A stretch of 64,000 bases of DNA from the NCBI GenBank assembly GCA_012184525.1, contig WOFQ01000079.1, forward strand, positions 29,620-93,619. The letters are read 5' to 3'. A model generated the notes under the pieces. The model was given only the letters and a program-made list of their open reading frames with translations. It was not told the DNA's origin and did not search any database. Below, piece after piece: positions 35,531-44,337 of this stretch. The stretch's first letter is position 1, and each line of letters begins with the position of its first letter. A program made the translations under genes and the position numbers. The DNA is from Xenoacremonium recifei. Lineage: Eukaryota > Ascomycota > Sordariomycetes > Hypocreales > Nectriaceae.

Positions 35531-35963
35531 CGTCCTAGAATGGCAATAGGACTGGAATGAAACTTTGCAAAGAAGGGTAGGCCAGCTCGATTTATGGCTC
35601 GTGCCACTGTTCCGCTCCGCTGTCTCGCTCAGGGGTGTCTCGCGCTAATGGGCTCTGAGCGCTTTGGCGCGTACACGGACCGGCTGCCTTCCTATTGTTC
35701 CCCATTTTCGGACGCAACCTTCTTAACGCCACGGACATCCAAGCTCCTCAGCTCTCGGTTGCGATAGGGCTCTTTTTGCTGTCCGTGCCTCAACTTTTCC
35801 GGACTGGCGTCGAGGACAAAGACTTGAGCAAAAGTTACTTTCTTGCCCTTTCGAACATAAAAGAGCCAGCCCCCCATCCTCTTCCTTTCCATTTCCTCCT
35901 TCCTCTCACCCAGTCCGGTCGCGCACTGAGCATTCTGCTAGTGCCACCTACTTCGACAATAAC
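35531..35963. promoter_or_regulatory. Divergent promoter of island genes 4 and 5
   Basis: A 433-base spacer between two start codons. It contains pyrimidine-rich stretches before the gene 5 ATG and the string AAGAGCCA, which recurs in the promoter of island genes 6 and 7. The recurrence may be chance. Confidence 0.4.
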
Positions 35964-37760
35964 ATGGACTCCCATTACGATACTTCGGACAACGACTCCG
36001 CTTGTCCTTCCCCTTCATCTATTGCCTCCTCCATCGATCCCAGCTTCGGCCGTCAGGCTGTCGGTGCGAACCATCGCATCGTCTATCACGCAGCTCCAAC
36101 CCCCGAAAGAGAGCCAATCCTCTCCGAAGAACCGCCGTCGTCCGCTGCTACATCTGTTCCCGGGTCGCCTCGAAGCGAGAGTCCGGATCGTGCCTCAGAT
36201 TACTCTCTCGTTGAGCTTACTGCGCTCCTGCCGTCCCAAGCGACCCGAAAGATCTCTCTGTACATTGACCGCTCCTGGGCGGCTTTGTCTGACTTGCCTA
36301 CAACACTTCTACTCCATGCGAGCTCGATAAAGAAATTGTCCGGAACGTCTCGATGGATTCCAACCAGCTCACGTGTCACTATCGTCACCCCGATCGCTCT
36401 TTTCGGTGGGGATGCTGAAGGCAACGATGCTGCGCAGATCCAAAATGACGTCCGCATATCCGATGGCTATACAGGTGATGGTTCGCGAGGCCGGGTCCTT
36501 CAGCCTACCCTGGGTCGATGGCAAAGCTTTTTGCACCGTCCAATCGCCCCATTGTCCTGGCTGGTTCTGTTGTCTTTCCTCAGTCTTCTTTGGCTAGACA
36601 TTATCTTTGCCTCTCAGCCGGTCTCCCTCCCTCTCCCACTGCATCTTCCTATTGTTCACTTGGCGTCATCTCTACAACAGGAAACCTTATCAGAGCCCGA
36701 TTGGTTTGATGACCTCTATCGTTTTGGGGTTGGTTTGGGCGAAGCTTGCGACCAAATTCATTCCTGGAAGCGGGCCTACAAGGACGACGTTCCGGAAGCT
36801 GGGCAGTTTTGGGACCGCGTCCTCTGGTCAGTGGTTGATGACGGCGAGGAGAAACTGCGTTTGCCACATGCGGAGAGGGAAGATATGCAAACAATCTTTG
36901 AGATGTGCACCGACCTCGAGAAAAAGAGAAAGAAAGTTGACAGGTCGCTTCATGACATTCGTTTCAGCCTGAATTTTGAATTGCAGCCGCAGGTTCAGAA
37001 ATTGGCCCTCGGACTGGCCTCAGAACTAGACGATCTGAAGGAAGATGAGACCAGAAGCGCTGATCTTATTGTCCCCATATATCTGAAGAAGATGATGACC
37101 AGGGAGCAAACTTACCGGCGGGAGTATGAAAGAAGGGTAGCGGAAGCTTTCGACTCAGTTTGGGCTCGAGGGGCCCATCACACCCGACGAAACCCTCGAG
37201 CATGGAGGGTTGAAAGAGAAACGGAGTACAAGGAGTTAACGATCATCCAGGTGTTGGAGAAGGAGTTAGACGATCTCAATCAAGTTTCCAATGGCTTGAA
37301 GGAGCTCCGCGATCTGACTGATTCTTTGAAGGAGGAGCTCCGAGTTCACGGAAGCGACAAATATAAAGCGCTAAACAGCAGTCAAATTACTGATCTTCAA
37401 AACGAAGTGGATGCATCCATATCTTGCATACGAACTCTGTCAGACCGCACACTTGCATTCGTTTCAACGCTTCAGTACATTGCTTGGACCAATGGGTATC
37501 CCTCGGATGCTGGCGCTGGCTCAGTTAACACGGCTACTTTCGATATTTGGACTTCAGTCTGGACTTGGTCCGGATTGATAGATGTCAAGGACCGCCACCA
37601 CTACCGGGAAATGCGCCGAGCCTGGTTTATTAATAAGTACCTGGTGGGCAATGTTCTCGATGCGTTTCTTGTACGTCCCAAGCTTCAAGTCATGGTGGTA
37701 GATGCCTGTACTCAACTCAGACAATTGCACGTCGCAAACGCGAATAATGGGAAGAGTTAG
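35964..37760 (+). CDS. Island gene 5: single-pass membrane coiled-coil protein
   Basis: Intronless gene for 598 residues of unknown function. Residues 1-80 are Ser/Pro/Asp-rich and probably disordered. One strong hydrophobic segment, LSWLVLLSFLSLLWLDIIFA (about 197-216), is the transmembrane span, preceded by a basic stretch and followed by a Leu/Pro-rich linker. Residues ~240-470 are charged and helical with heptad-like regions such as LEKELDDLNQVSNGLKELRD, so a long coiled coil is expected. The C-terminal ~120 residues (TFDIWTSVWTWSGLID onwards) look globular. No signal peptide. The overall layout, disordered tail then membrane span then coiled coil, is the same as in island gene 6, which faces it 100 bases away. 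It could act at an organelle or nuclear membrane, but nothing in the sequence decides this. Confidence 0.82.
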   Translation: MDSHYDTSDNDSACPSPSSIASSIDPSFGRQAVGANHRIVYHAAPTPEREPILSEEPPSSAATSVPGSPRSESPDRASDYSLVELTALLPSQATRKISLYIDRSWAALSDLPTTLLLHASSIKKLSGTSRWIPTSSRVTIVTPIALFGGDAEGNDAAQIQNDVRISDGYTGDGSRGRVLQPTLGRWQSFLHRPIAPLSWLVLLSFLSLLWLDIIFASQPVSLPLPLHLPIVHLASSLQQETLSEPDWFDDLYRFGVGLGEACDQIHSWKRAYKDDVPEAGQFWDRVLWSVVDDGEEKLRLPHAEREDMQTIFEMCTDLEKKRKKVDRSLHDIRFSLNFELQPQVQKLALGLASELDDLKEDETRSADLIVPIYLKKMMTREQTYRREYERRVAEAFDSVWARGAHHTRRNPRAWRVERETEYKELTIIQVLEKELDDLNQVSNGLKELRDLTDSLKEELRVHGSDKYKALNSSQITDLQNEVDASISCIRTLSDRTLAFVSTLQYIAWTNGYPSDAGAGSVNTATFDIWTSVWTWSGLIDVKDRHHYREMRRAWFINKYLVGNVLDAFLVRPKLQVMVVDACTQLRQLHVANANNGKS

Positions 37761-37859
37761 CAATAGTTTAGGAAATCGAGGTATTGAGGTACGAGTAGAG
37801 AATATGGAAATCTGTTTCGTATGCACTTCGTGCATTTTTTATCTTTCTGGTCTGGGCAA

Positions 37860-39462
37860 CTATCTCTTTAAAGTTAAAAGACCCTCGATTGTGTTCAGCA
37901 GCCCGGCACCAAGTTCTGAAATTGCATCCTTGCGGTGTGTCCCTCTTGCAGCTTCCAATCCTCTTAACTTGCCGGCAACTATTGTCACCTCACTGTCTAT
38001 CGTCCGCCGCTCGCTTTCAGAATGATCCATTCTATTTTTCAAGTGTCGCGCAGCATCGGAAACCACCCTGTATGAAATACGCAGGCTGGAGTGTATAACC
38101 CTCAAGTGTACTTTGGCGTTGCCACTCATCTTGGTTCGGTGTCCTGTTGCGAATTCTTCAATCTTCTTAGTAACGTTTCCGATTTTCTCGTCAATAGAGA
38201 GCAGATCGTTTCTACGGCCTTGAAAGCAACGCAGAATTTCTGAGGGTATCATTGCGTTGGCGCAACGACTGGTGAAACAACTCCGCCTGCTGCAGAATGG
38301 AACTAGGGCCAGTGCCTAAGATTCCATGCAACCCCCAAGAAGACGCACGACGCTTCTCTTCCGCGGTGAAGTGATGAATTGATCGATTCAGATCTGCCAG
38401 CTCATTCATGAAGATCACTGCTTGATTGCCCCAGTCTCGATGGTCAAGGTAGTACTGCCGTGTTGTGGTAGTCAAGTCTATATGGCAGTCCTCGACCCCA
38501 TCAATTATCTTCGTGAGTAGTGAGTCGGTAGCGAACTCATGTCCCAGAAGCCGGGCTTCGGACTCCGCTTGACGAAGAACAACTCTCTGGATTGCAAGAT
38601 GTTCAAGAGGCCCGCCATGAGTTGGAGGCTCGAAGACCTGAGGTGGGTGATCCGTAGGCCCCAAGAAATGTGACATGAGAGGGTTCAGCAAGCCCAAGCT
38701 CAATGTGAAGTTGTTGGCAATGTTGGACACAAGATACAGCCCCAGAAGCAGAAAGACAAACACCCAGGTGACCTGATAGCTTAGCAAGCGTAAAAGGGCA
38801 AGTGGCGCCTGAAGCAGTACTTGTATGCCCCCGACAGCCGATTGAAGGGCACGTGCGAATATCACTCCGACGGGATGCGCGGTTGTGAGAAATGGTTCGA
38901 CGCCGGATGTAGATGAGGTCTCATTCCGGCTCGATCCGGCATGGGCGGCGGGATACGAGGGATTGGGCGAGGGCGACTTGTTCGAGGCAAGGTGAGAATC
39001 GGGCTCCGTAGCACTCGAGGTCCGGGCTGCGTTCGGCTCAGATGGCTCGTGACTATCGACCAAGTCACGCAGGGTCTGTTGCGGTGTTGTATCGTCCGGT
39101 TGACGAGTCGGGTCGATTGGTTCTCCATGGCGAGGGTTTCGACCCGGGCGCGGTCTTGGGTCATGCTGATGTGTTCCCCCGTGTCTCCAGTTCCTGCGTT
39201 GTCGCATACTGGAGCCCTGAGAGCTGGCCGTGCTCTCATCTGGCGTGTCTTGGGGTTGTCCCGACGATGAGCTGGACGGTGAAACGTCAGATCGAGGTCG
39301 TCGCCGTCTATTCTCGTGCCTTCGAGAGCCAGAGCTGTCTCCGGAGTCCCTGGATTCCATGGCGAGTAGTTCAAGTTTCAATAGAGCCGAAGGGTGTGGG
39401 GGCTTCTTTGAAGATGATGCGGTGGAGGAAGAGAAGGCTGACACTTGAAAGAGGAGGGCCAT
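37860..39462 (-). CDS. Island gene 6: single-pass membrane protein with a frame break
   Basis: The first frame (39462 to the TAG at 38212) encodes 416 residues: a long Ser/Arg/Pro-rich N-terminal region, a transmembrane span TWVFVFLLLGLYLVSNI (about 232-248), and a helical domain. The frame one base further continues with coiled-coil-like sequence (NDLLSIDEKIGNVTKKI onwards) to a stop at 37860. The two frames overlap between 38252 and 38212. No intron of normal size with good signals bridges them without removing coding-like text. Possible explanations are a sequencing indel, a genuine frameshift mutation, an unusual intron, or +1 recoding at the CCG TAG A stop. The true start may be the second Met at codon 35. 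Layout resembles island gene 5. Function unknown. Confidence 0.65.
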
Positions 39463-39822
39463 GAAGTGGCCACTACTCCTTAAACAATTTTAACGTAAGA
39501 GCCACAGTCAATAGCCAAGCACATTAGCCTCACCGCAGGCTAATGTGGCGGTGTTGCAGGGGTGTAGCATCGGATGAGTTCCGACTGGAGGAAACATGTC
39601 GCCAATGGCGAAGAGAACATGAGCGTCCATTTCACGCTAAGAGCCACTGTCTTCTTGCCACTTTTAAATTCCCAAAAGGCAAGAGCATTACTCCCTCAAG
39701 CTTACCAACCAGGAGCCTAACTCTCGAGAGACGCGCTCGCCATAGATTTCTCTCTTCGTTCAAGAACCTGCCACTGTCCTTCAAGCCCGTCCAATCCTCG
39801 ACTTCGTTCTTCATCGAACAAG
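39463..39822. promoter_or_regulatory. Divergent promoter of island genes 6 and 7 with hairpin and direct repeat
   Basis: A 360-base spacer between two divergent starts. It contains a perfect inverted repeat with 11-base arms CACATTAGCCT/AGGCTAATGTG and a 6-base loop at 39520-39547. It also has two copies of TAAGAGCCAC, near 39497 and 39637, each followed by AGTC or TGTC. These could be regulator-binding sites serving both genes, which is inference. Confidence 0.5.
39520..39547. repeat. Perfect 11-bp inverted repeat
   Basis: Arms CACATTAGCCT and AGGCTAATGTG are exact reverse complements separated by CACCGC. The location is 58 bases upstream of the gene 6 ATG, inside the shared promoter. It could be a dimeric regulator's operator or a small element's end. 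Confidence 0.85.
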
Positions 39823-40155
39823 ATGCCTGCTAAACAGCCTCAAAACAGTGCCACTGGCGCCGCAACACCTATCACATCTGGCCTTGGAGCTGAGAGCAGT
39901 AGCGTGAGCAAAGAGGCTATCACTCACGCTACCGAGAAGATTGGCGAGCTCGACCTTGAGCAGAGTGCCCATCCTTCTCCATTCTGGAAGATGCGAATGC
40001 GCCAGATCCAACGCTTTGCCACTCATCGCCTGGAGACCACGGGGTCTATCGAGCCAGTGACAGAGGCCGACCTCGAGGCAGCGCGTGTATTGGCGCCATT
40101 GAGGGAGGCCACTGATGATGCCGAAGGCTGGGACCGTAATTGGGAAGAAAAGTAG
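39823..40155 (+). CDS. Island gene 7: small acidic protein
   Basis: Intronless 110-residue protein with no recognised domain. A Ser/Thr/Ala-rich start (~35 residues) is followed by a helical segment containing PFWKMRMRQIQRFATHRLET and an acidic end (DDAEGWDRNWEEK). No membrane span or signal peptide. A clean ATG context (CAAGATG) and amino-acid composition support coding. Divergent from island gene 6. Immediately after its stop a 17-bp minisatellite begins, probably in its 3' UTR. It is small enough to be a regulator or adaptor, but I cannot assign a role. Confidence 0.6.
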   Translation: MPAKQPQNSATGAATPITSGLGAESSSVSKEAITHATEKIGELDLEQSAHPSPFWKMRMRQIQRFATHRLETTGSIEPVTEADLEAARVLAPLREATDDAEGWDRNWEEK

Positions 40156-40163
40156 ACGTGCCA

Positions 40164-40347
40164 AGTACAGCTAAATCTCCAGTACCGCCAAATCTCCAGC
40201 ACAGCCAAATTTCCAGTAAAGCCAAATTTTCAGTACAGCCAACTTCTAGTACAGCTAAATTTCCAGTACAGCTAAATCCCCAGTACAGCCAACTTCTAGT
40301 ACAGCCAAATTTCCAGTACAGCCAAATCTTCAGTACGGCGAAATTTA
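40164..40347 (+). repeat. 17-bp minisatellite, about 11 units
   Basis: Eleven imperfect 16-17 base units with consensus AGTACAGCCAAATTTCC run head to tail directly behind the stop of island gene 7. Two units share the same one-base deletion (AGTACAGCCAACTTCT), which shows that a multi-unit block was duplicated. No unit carries a recognisable structure. A minisatellite, not a CRISPR array: there are no spacers. Confidence 0.95.
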
Positions 40348-40824
40348 AGTCCCGCTTAGTGGAAATTATTTCTCAAGTACGCATACTACTATAGTATAAT
40401 ATTTAACAAGTCATCATTTTTAACTCATCGCACGCGCTGCATAACTACACAGGTGTTCTCAATGAGGTCAGACTGGCGAGCTGTGCCAGCGAGGGACTCG
40501 GAAGGATCGCATCCCTTGCCGACGTTCCGCTGGCGGATCGCAAAGCCGGAGCCTGACCGAATCACCATCCCTAACTAACTCGTTGGTGTCCTGCCGTACC
40601 TTTCGAAAAGGCGTCTGCAGTGGGAACTTCAAGGTAACATCCATGGCGCTGAGAAAAGCAGTTATGTTCTGGGGTCATGCTTTTGACCCTCACTCCGGTG
40701 GAGAAATTTCGCATCAAGGATTTGGCTCCGGATGTTGTGTCCATCCTATCTGCATGGACGCTATTTCCTTGGAAGACAAGTCCCGACTTGACTTTAGAAC
40801 GCACAGAAAGTATGCTTCCGCAAC

Positions 40825-40845
40825 TTTTTTTTTTTTTTTTTTTTT
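40825..40845. repeat. 21-base poly-T tract
   Basis: Uninterrupted T run with TTCCG before and CGGAA after it. On the minus strand this is an A21 tract, compatible with a retroposition scar, but no adjoining retroelement is visible. Confidence 0.9.
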
Positions 40846-41637
40846 CGGAAACACATCTCCCCGTAGCCCTGGTATTGGTGACGAATTACGATCCTCGCAT
40901 GTGTCTGACACAGGTGTTTCATGCAAAGTAGGATTAAGTTCCTGGAGCACATAGAGAAGGCGCCCACACCGTGGCTCACGAAAGTCATGCATACCACCAG
41001 GGCTGCCTCAGTTGAAGGGCTATTCAATCGTGTCAGGATTAGATTGCCTCGGCTAGGCGGCTCACAAATCTTTTGAGGACTCTGTCAATATCTTCACAGA
41101 CTCCATGTGCCTCTCAGTCTGAGGACTTAGAGAGTTAAGCGCATGTTCAGTAGTTTTAGTTGTTTTAGTGCTGGCTCTGATTGGCAGGTTTGGCGAGGTT
41201 TGGCAAGTTTGGCGAGAGCATGTCTAACTTTATTTTCTTCAATTCTTAACGTTATTAACACTTGGATTAAAAATTTGCGCAAACCTGCGACCAGTTAGAA
41301 ATTGCAAGACTGTTCCTTGTTGTATTAATTTAGCGCCCGGGTAATTCTGGCTCCCGTCACGATTGGATGTGCATACGGGCCTGTACATCTCTTCGTATGC
41401 CTGTACGGAAGTAAGAATCTTGAGCTCAACCATGTTTGTGTCTCTCGGCCCATTTAAGTCCTTGGGTTGGAGATTCTTGTCAACCCACGCGTTTGACGGA
41501 CTTGAAGAAAAACCTCAGTTAAGCCAAACTATTCAACTTGCATTAGAGGATCAGAAACTTTTTCGTCGCGCCGGATTTGTGCCTTGCAGCAGTCACTTTT
41601 TCCGGCCTTCCTGATGTCACAATAAGAATAATATATC

Positions 41638-41716
41638 TACGGAGGACTCCGTACTTAATGAACAATGTCGTGCACGGGCCACTCACTGACTTTTGCGTCA
41701 GTGGCCCGTGCGCGAC
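41638..41716. repeat. Two adjacent hairpins behind the JmjC gene
   Basis: The first hairpin has arms TACGGAG/CTCCGTA around GA (41,638-41,653). The second has long arms GTCGTGCACGGGCCACT...GAC and GTCAGTGGCCCGTGCGCGAC at 41,667-41,716, identical over about 14 contiguous bases apart from one mismatch and a 4-base insertion. They end 64 bases past the JmjC stop, so they lie in its 3' flank. They may be the ends of a tiny inverted-repeat element or a 3'-processing structure. Confidence 0.8.
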
Positions 41717-41780
41717 AGATGTTCCATTGTTTTCTTCTCCACCCTCCCCCCTTCTTCCATTTCCTCCCTTTCCTCCCTCT

Positions 41781-44337
41781 TCATCTTGGCTCATCCTCCT
41801 CACGCGTCTCTTTCGGCTCACCGCCGCCCAGAGGTCCCGAAGATGGATTGGTATCTTCGAAACAAAACTGCGCCAGGACCTCCGCCTCGTCCAACTGCGC
41901 CCATTTGATGACTCCCAACCATTTCGCCCGACACGAAGCGCCTTTCCCAGCCTCGAGGCTCTTTTGGAAGACATTGGCCTTGTTGCACATATCCCTCATA
42001 TATGCGTTGTCGACCAGTCTATGGAATGAGTTGAGATCATCCTTAGAGAGGACCAGGTCGAAAAACATCTTTGGCTTCACGTCATAAGTGCGCGATAGCG
42101 AAGACGGAACAAAACAGAGCAACCCCGGGAAGTCGCCCTGGACATTCCGCCAGCGCTCGCCCTGCTTTATGTGGTACCTGATACTCTTTTCTCGATCCCC
42201 TGTGAGTCTTTTGAACTCCAAGAGGAAGTCTGAAGACGCTCTCTTACGGTTCTTCATGCAGTCATCCCAAAACTTGGATAATTCGACCTCGAGCACCCGT
42301 TGGCGGAGTTTCGCTAATTTCTTCAGGGACTGGCTGTCCTCGATAAGCCTAAGCTGGTCCAAGAACCACTGCATATCGTTTGAGAGCAAACCCGTCTCAG
42401 CAATCCAGCAGTTCCTCGCGTGGACCTGAACTGCATCGTCGAGGAGCTGAACAGCTTGTCGGCTCATGACGGCAGCTGCAAGCCGGTAGACCAAGAAACT
42501 TGGTTGGTGGCCATCGATGTCGAGGGCCGGGAGCCTACATCCCGGCTCAACTGTCTCCAACTTACTCCGAAAAGCCAGAATGGCTTGGGTGTTCGAGTCA
42601 GGGGCAGGCTTTTTGCTTGGCCCCAAGAGGAGCTCCGTAGCCTTCCTCTTGGCCACCTGCCTATCTTCACTCTGGACGGGAGCACCTCGACGTTTCGGTC
42701 TGCTAGTAAAGGTCGAGGATCTCTGTGTCTCCTTTCCGTCGATCTTAGCCTGGGCTCGGGCTGCTTGGGGCTTGAGCGTGTTCCCTGCGGCAACGGCAGT
42801 GATGCCATGCATACCTCGAAGCCCTGACAGTCCACACTCATCACATACAATAGTTCCGGCTGGGACGGGCGGTTCTCCGGGTAGCAAGAACTTGATGGAT
42901 CTCGCAATGCAGGAAGAAAAGTTGACGACAGCATGGTATTGACGTGGCTTGGTGATGATGATGTCGCCGGGCCCCGCGACCTTCACATCGAAGGCAATAC
43001 CTTCTTTTCGCAGCCTGGAGGGCGCGACAAAGATGCAGCTGTGCCTTACTGCCTGGCTGCAGTTGCTACTGGGCCAGTTATTTTGTACAAAGTCCTCGAA
43101 CTGGCGATTCGAAGACGGGTGGATGAGGACCCAAATCTTGCAACCCCAGTCCACGACGTTAATCGACCTCCATCCAGCGTCCTCGCAGTGGAAGGCCGTG
43201 CCTGAGTTACGGGGACCACTATGGTAATATTGGTCATTGGCAACTGTCAGACTGGGAAAGCCCGATAGGATGCTGCCGCTCTGGAGAGTAGCCTGAGATT
43301 CGACGGTAGCATTTCCACCATAGTAAGGCACTGTCTTCCTCGGTTTGTTCGCAACCAAGTCCTCAAGATATGCCTCAGCGTCGGGGACTGACGGCCTTTC
43401 AGTTGATTCCCAGGACCCTGCCCAGTCCACGCTGATGCTGCCCTGTTCCTGTTGCAGCGTGCAGCTATACAAATGGACCTGGCCTGGCTCGCGGTCCAGA
43501 CTTGGCGCGAAGACATATTGCATTGTGCCGCAGTATTTGTTCGTGGCCTTGAGTTTGGCCTTGATCGTATCGATGTTGATGTTGGGTGGTGGCAGAATGG
43601 TCCCTCTGCTAGGAATGGTTTCGGGCGAATACCGCTCCTCGAGTACTGGAACAAGGCCACGGGCCACATCTTCCGATGAGGGGTAGAAGTGGCTGTTTTC
43701 CGTCGAGCTGCAGGCAGCTGTTATTTGCCCTGGCGTAAGCAAGGGCTCGATGGAGACGTCTCGGCTATCGCGAATGGCGTCTGGGAGGCCCAGGACTGCC
43801 TTCTCTACGGCTAAGGGGTCTGTGGCAGGTGGTACTTCATTACCCATGGACCCGTTTCGCTCTTGTTCGGCCGCCGAAGTATCTGCCTGAGAAAGACTGG
43901 GCGACTGTCGCCGTTCGGGAGACTTCGACGAGTTTGGGAGAGACGAGGATTCGACATCGGAAGCTTGACTGGGGTTCGCGGAGGGCTGGGCAATATCCAT
44001 GGTCAGCATTCTCGTTCTATCAGAACTGGGTCAGGGAGGGAAGGGAGATGAGCTGGCTGGACCTACCCGCTCGCGCAGGTCATTATCCAGCGTCGCCTTG
44101 ATCTTCGAAAATGCCCTCAGATTCTCGTTGAGGACGGGTCCTATGCGAGCTAATGGCTCATGCTCGCTCGCGTTGCCTCGCAGCAGGCTCTGTATGTCGG
44201 CCAAAAGCTCGTTCACCTCGTCGAGATGGCGGCTCAGAGCGGCAGATACCAAGAAAGCGGCGCTGGCAATGGCTCGTAGCTATTGGTTCAAACAGAAGGT
44301 TGAGTCCTGGTGGTTGAAACTGGGATACTCTTTGCAT
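41781..44337 (-). CDS. Island gene 8: JmjC-domain dioxygenase
   Basis: Predicted 808-residue nuclear protein with exons 44329-44337, 44067-44279 and 41781-43985. The 9-nt first exon and both introns (49 and 81 nt) keep frame. The second intron removes an in-frame TGA and has a textbook TGCTGAC branch site. Without it the gene starts at 44009 with 742 residues. The JmjC core is clear: GTAFHCEDAGWRSINVVDWG gives His340 and Glu342, KIWVLIHP supplies the 2-oxoglutarate lysine region, and PGDIIITKPRQYHAVVNF gives His425. The HCED form resembles KDM4/KDM5 histone lysine demethylases. Fe(II), 2-oxoglutarate and O2 are expected cosubstrates. A small CDEC motif and bipartite basic nuclear-localisation-like signals (RPKRR near 503, KRK near 520) follow. 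The C-terminal ~250 residues are helical and unknown. No PHD or Tudor reader seen. The histone target is unknown. Confidence 0.85.

Larger units (their letters stand above)
40156..41780. other. Convergent region of island genes 7 and 8, repeats only
   Basis: A 1.6 kb gap holding a minisatellite (40,164-40,347), a 21-base T tract (40,825-40,845) flanked by TTCCG/CGGAA, short GTTTGGCGAG-like repeats near 41,190-41,217, and two hairpins (41,638-41,653 and 41,667-41,716). Several ~100-codon frames overlap on both strands and look non-coding. The T tract could be the reverse complement of an old poly-A tail. Confidence 0.5.

Noticed and set aside
40164..40347. CRISPR-like array
   Set aside because: Units are contiguous with no spacers, and the host is eukaryotic. 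It is a minisatellite.
42517..43686. Several 75-141 codon + strand frames
   Set aside because: All are antisense shadows of the JmjC gene.
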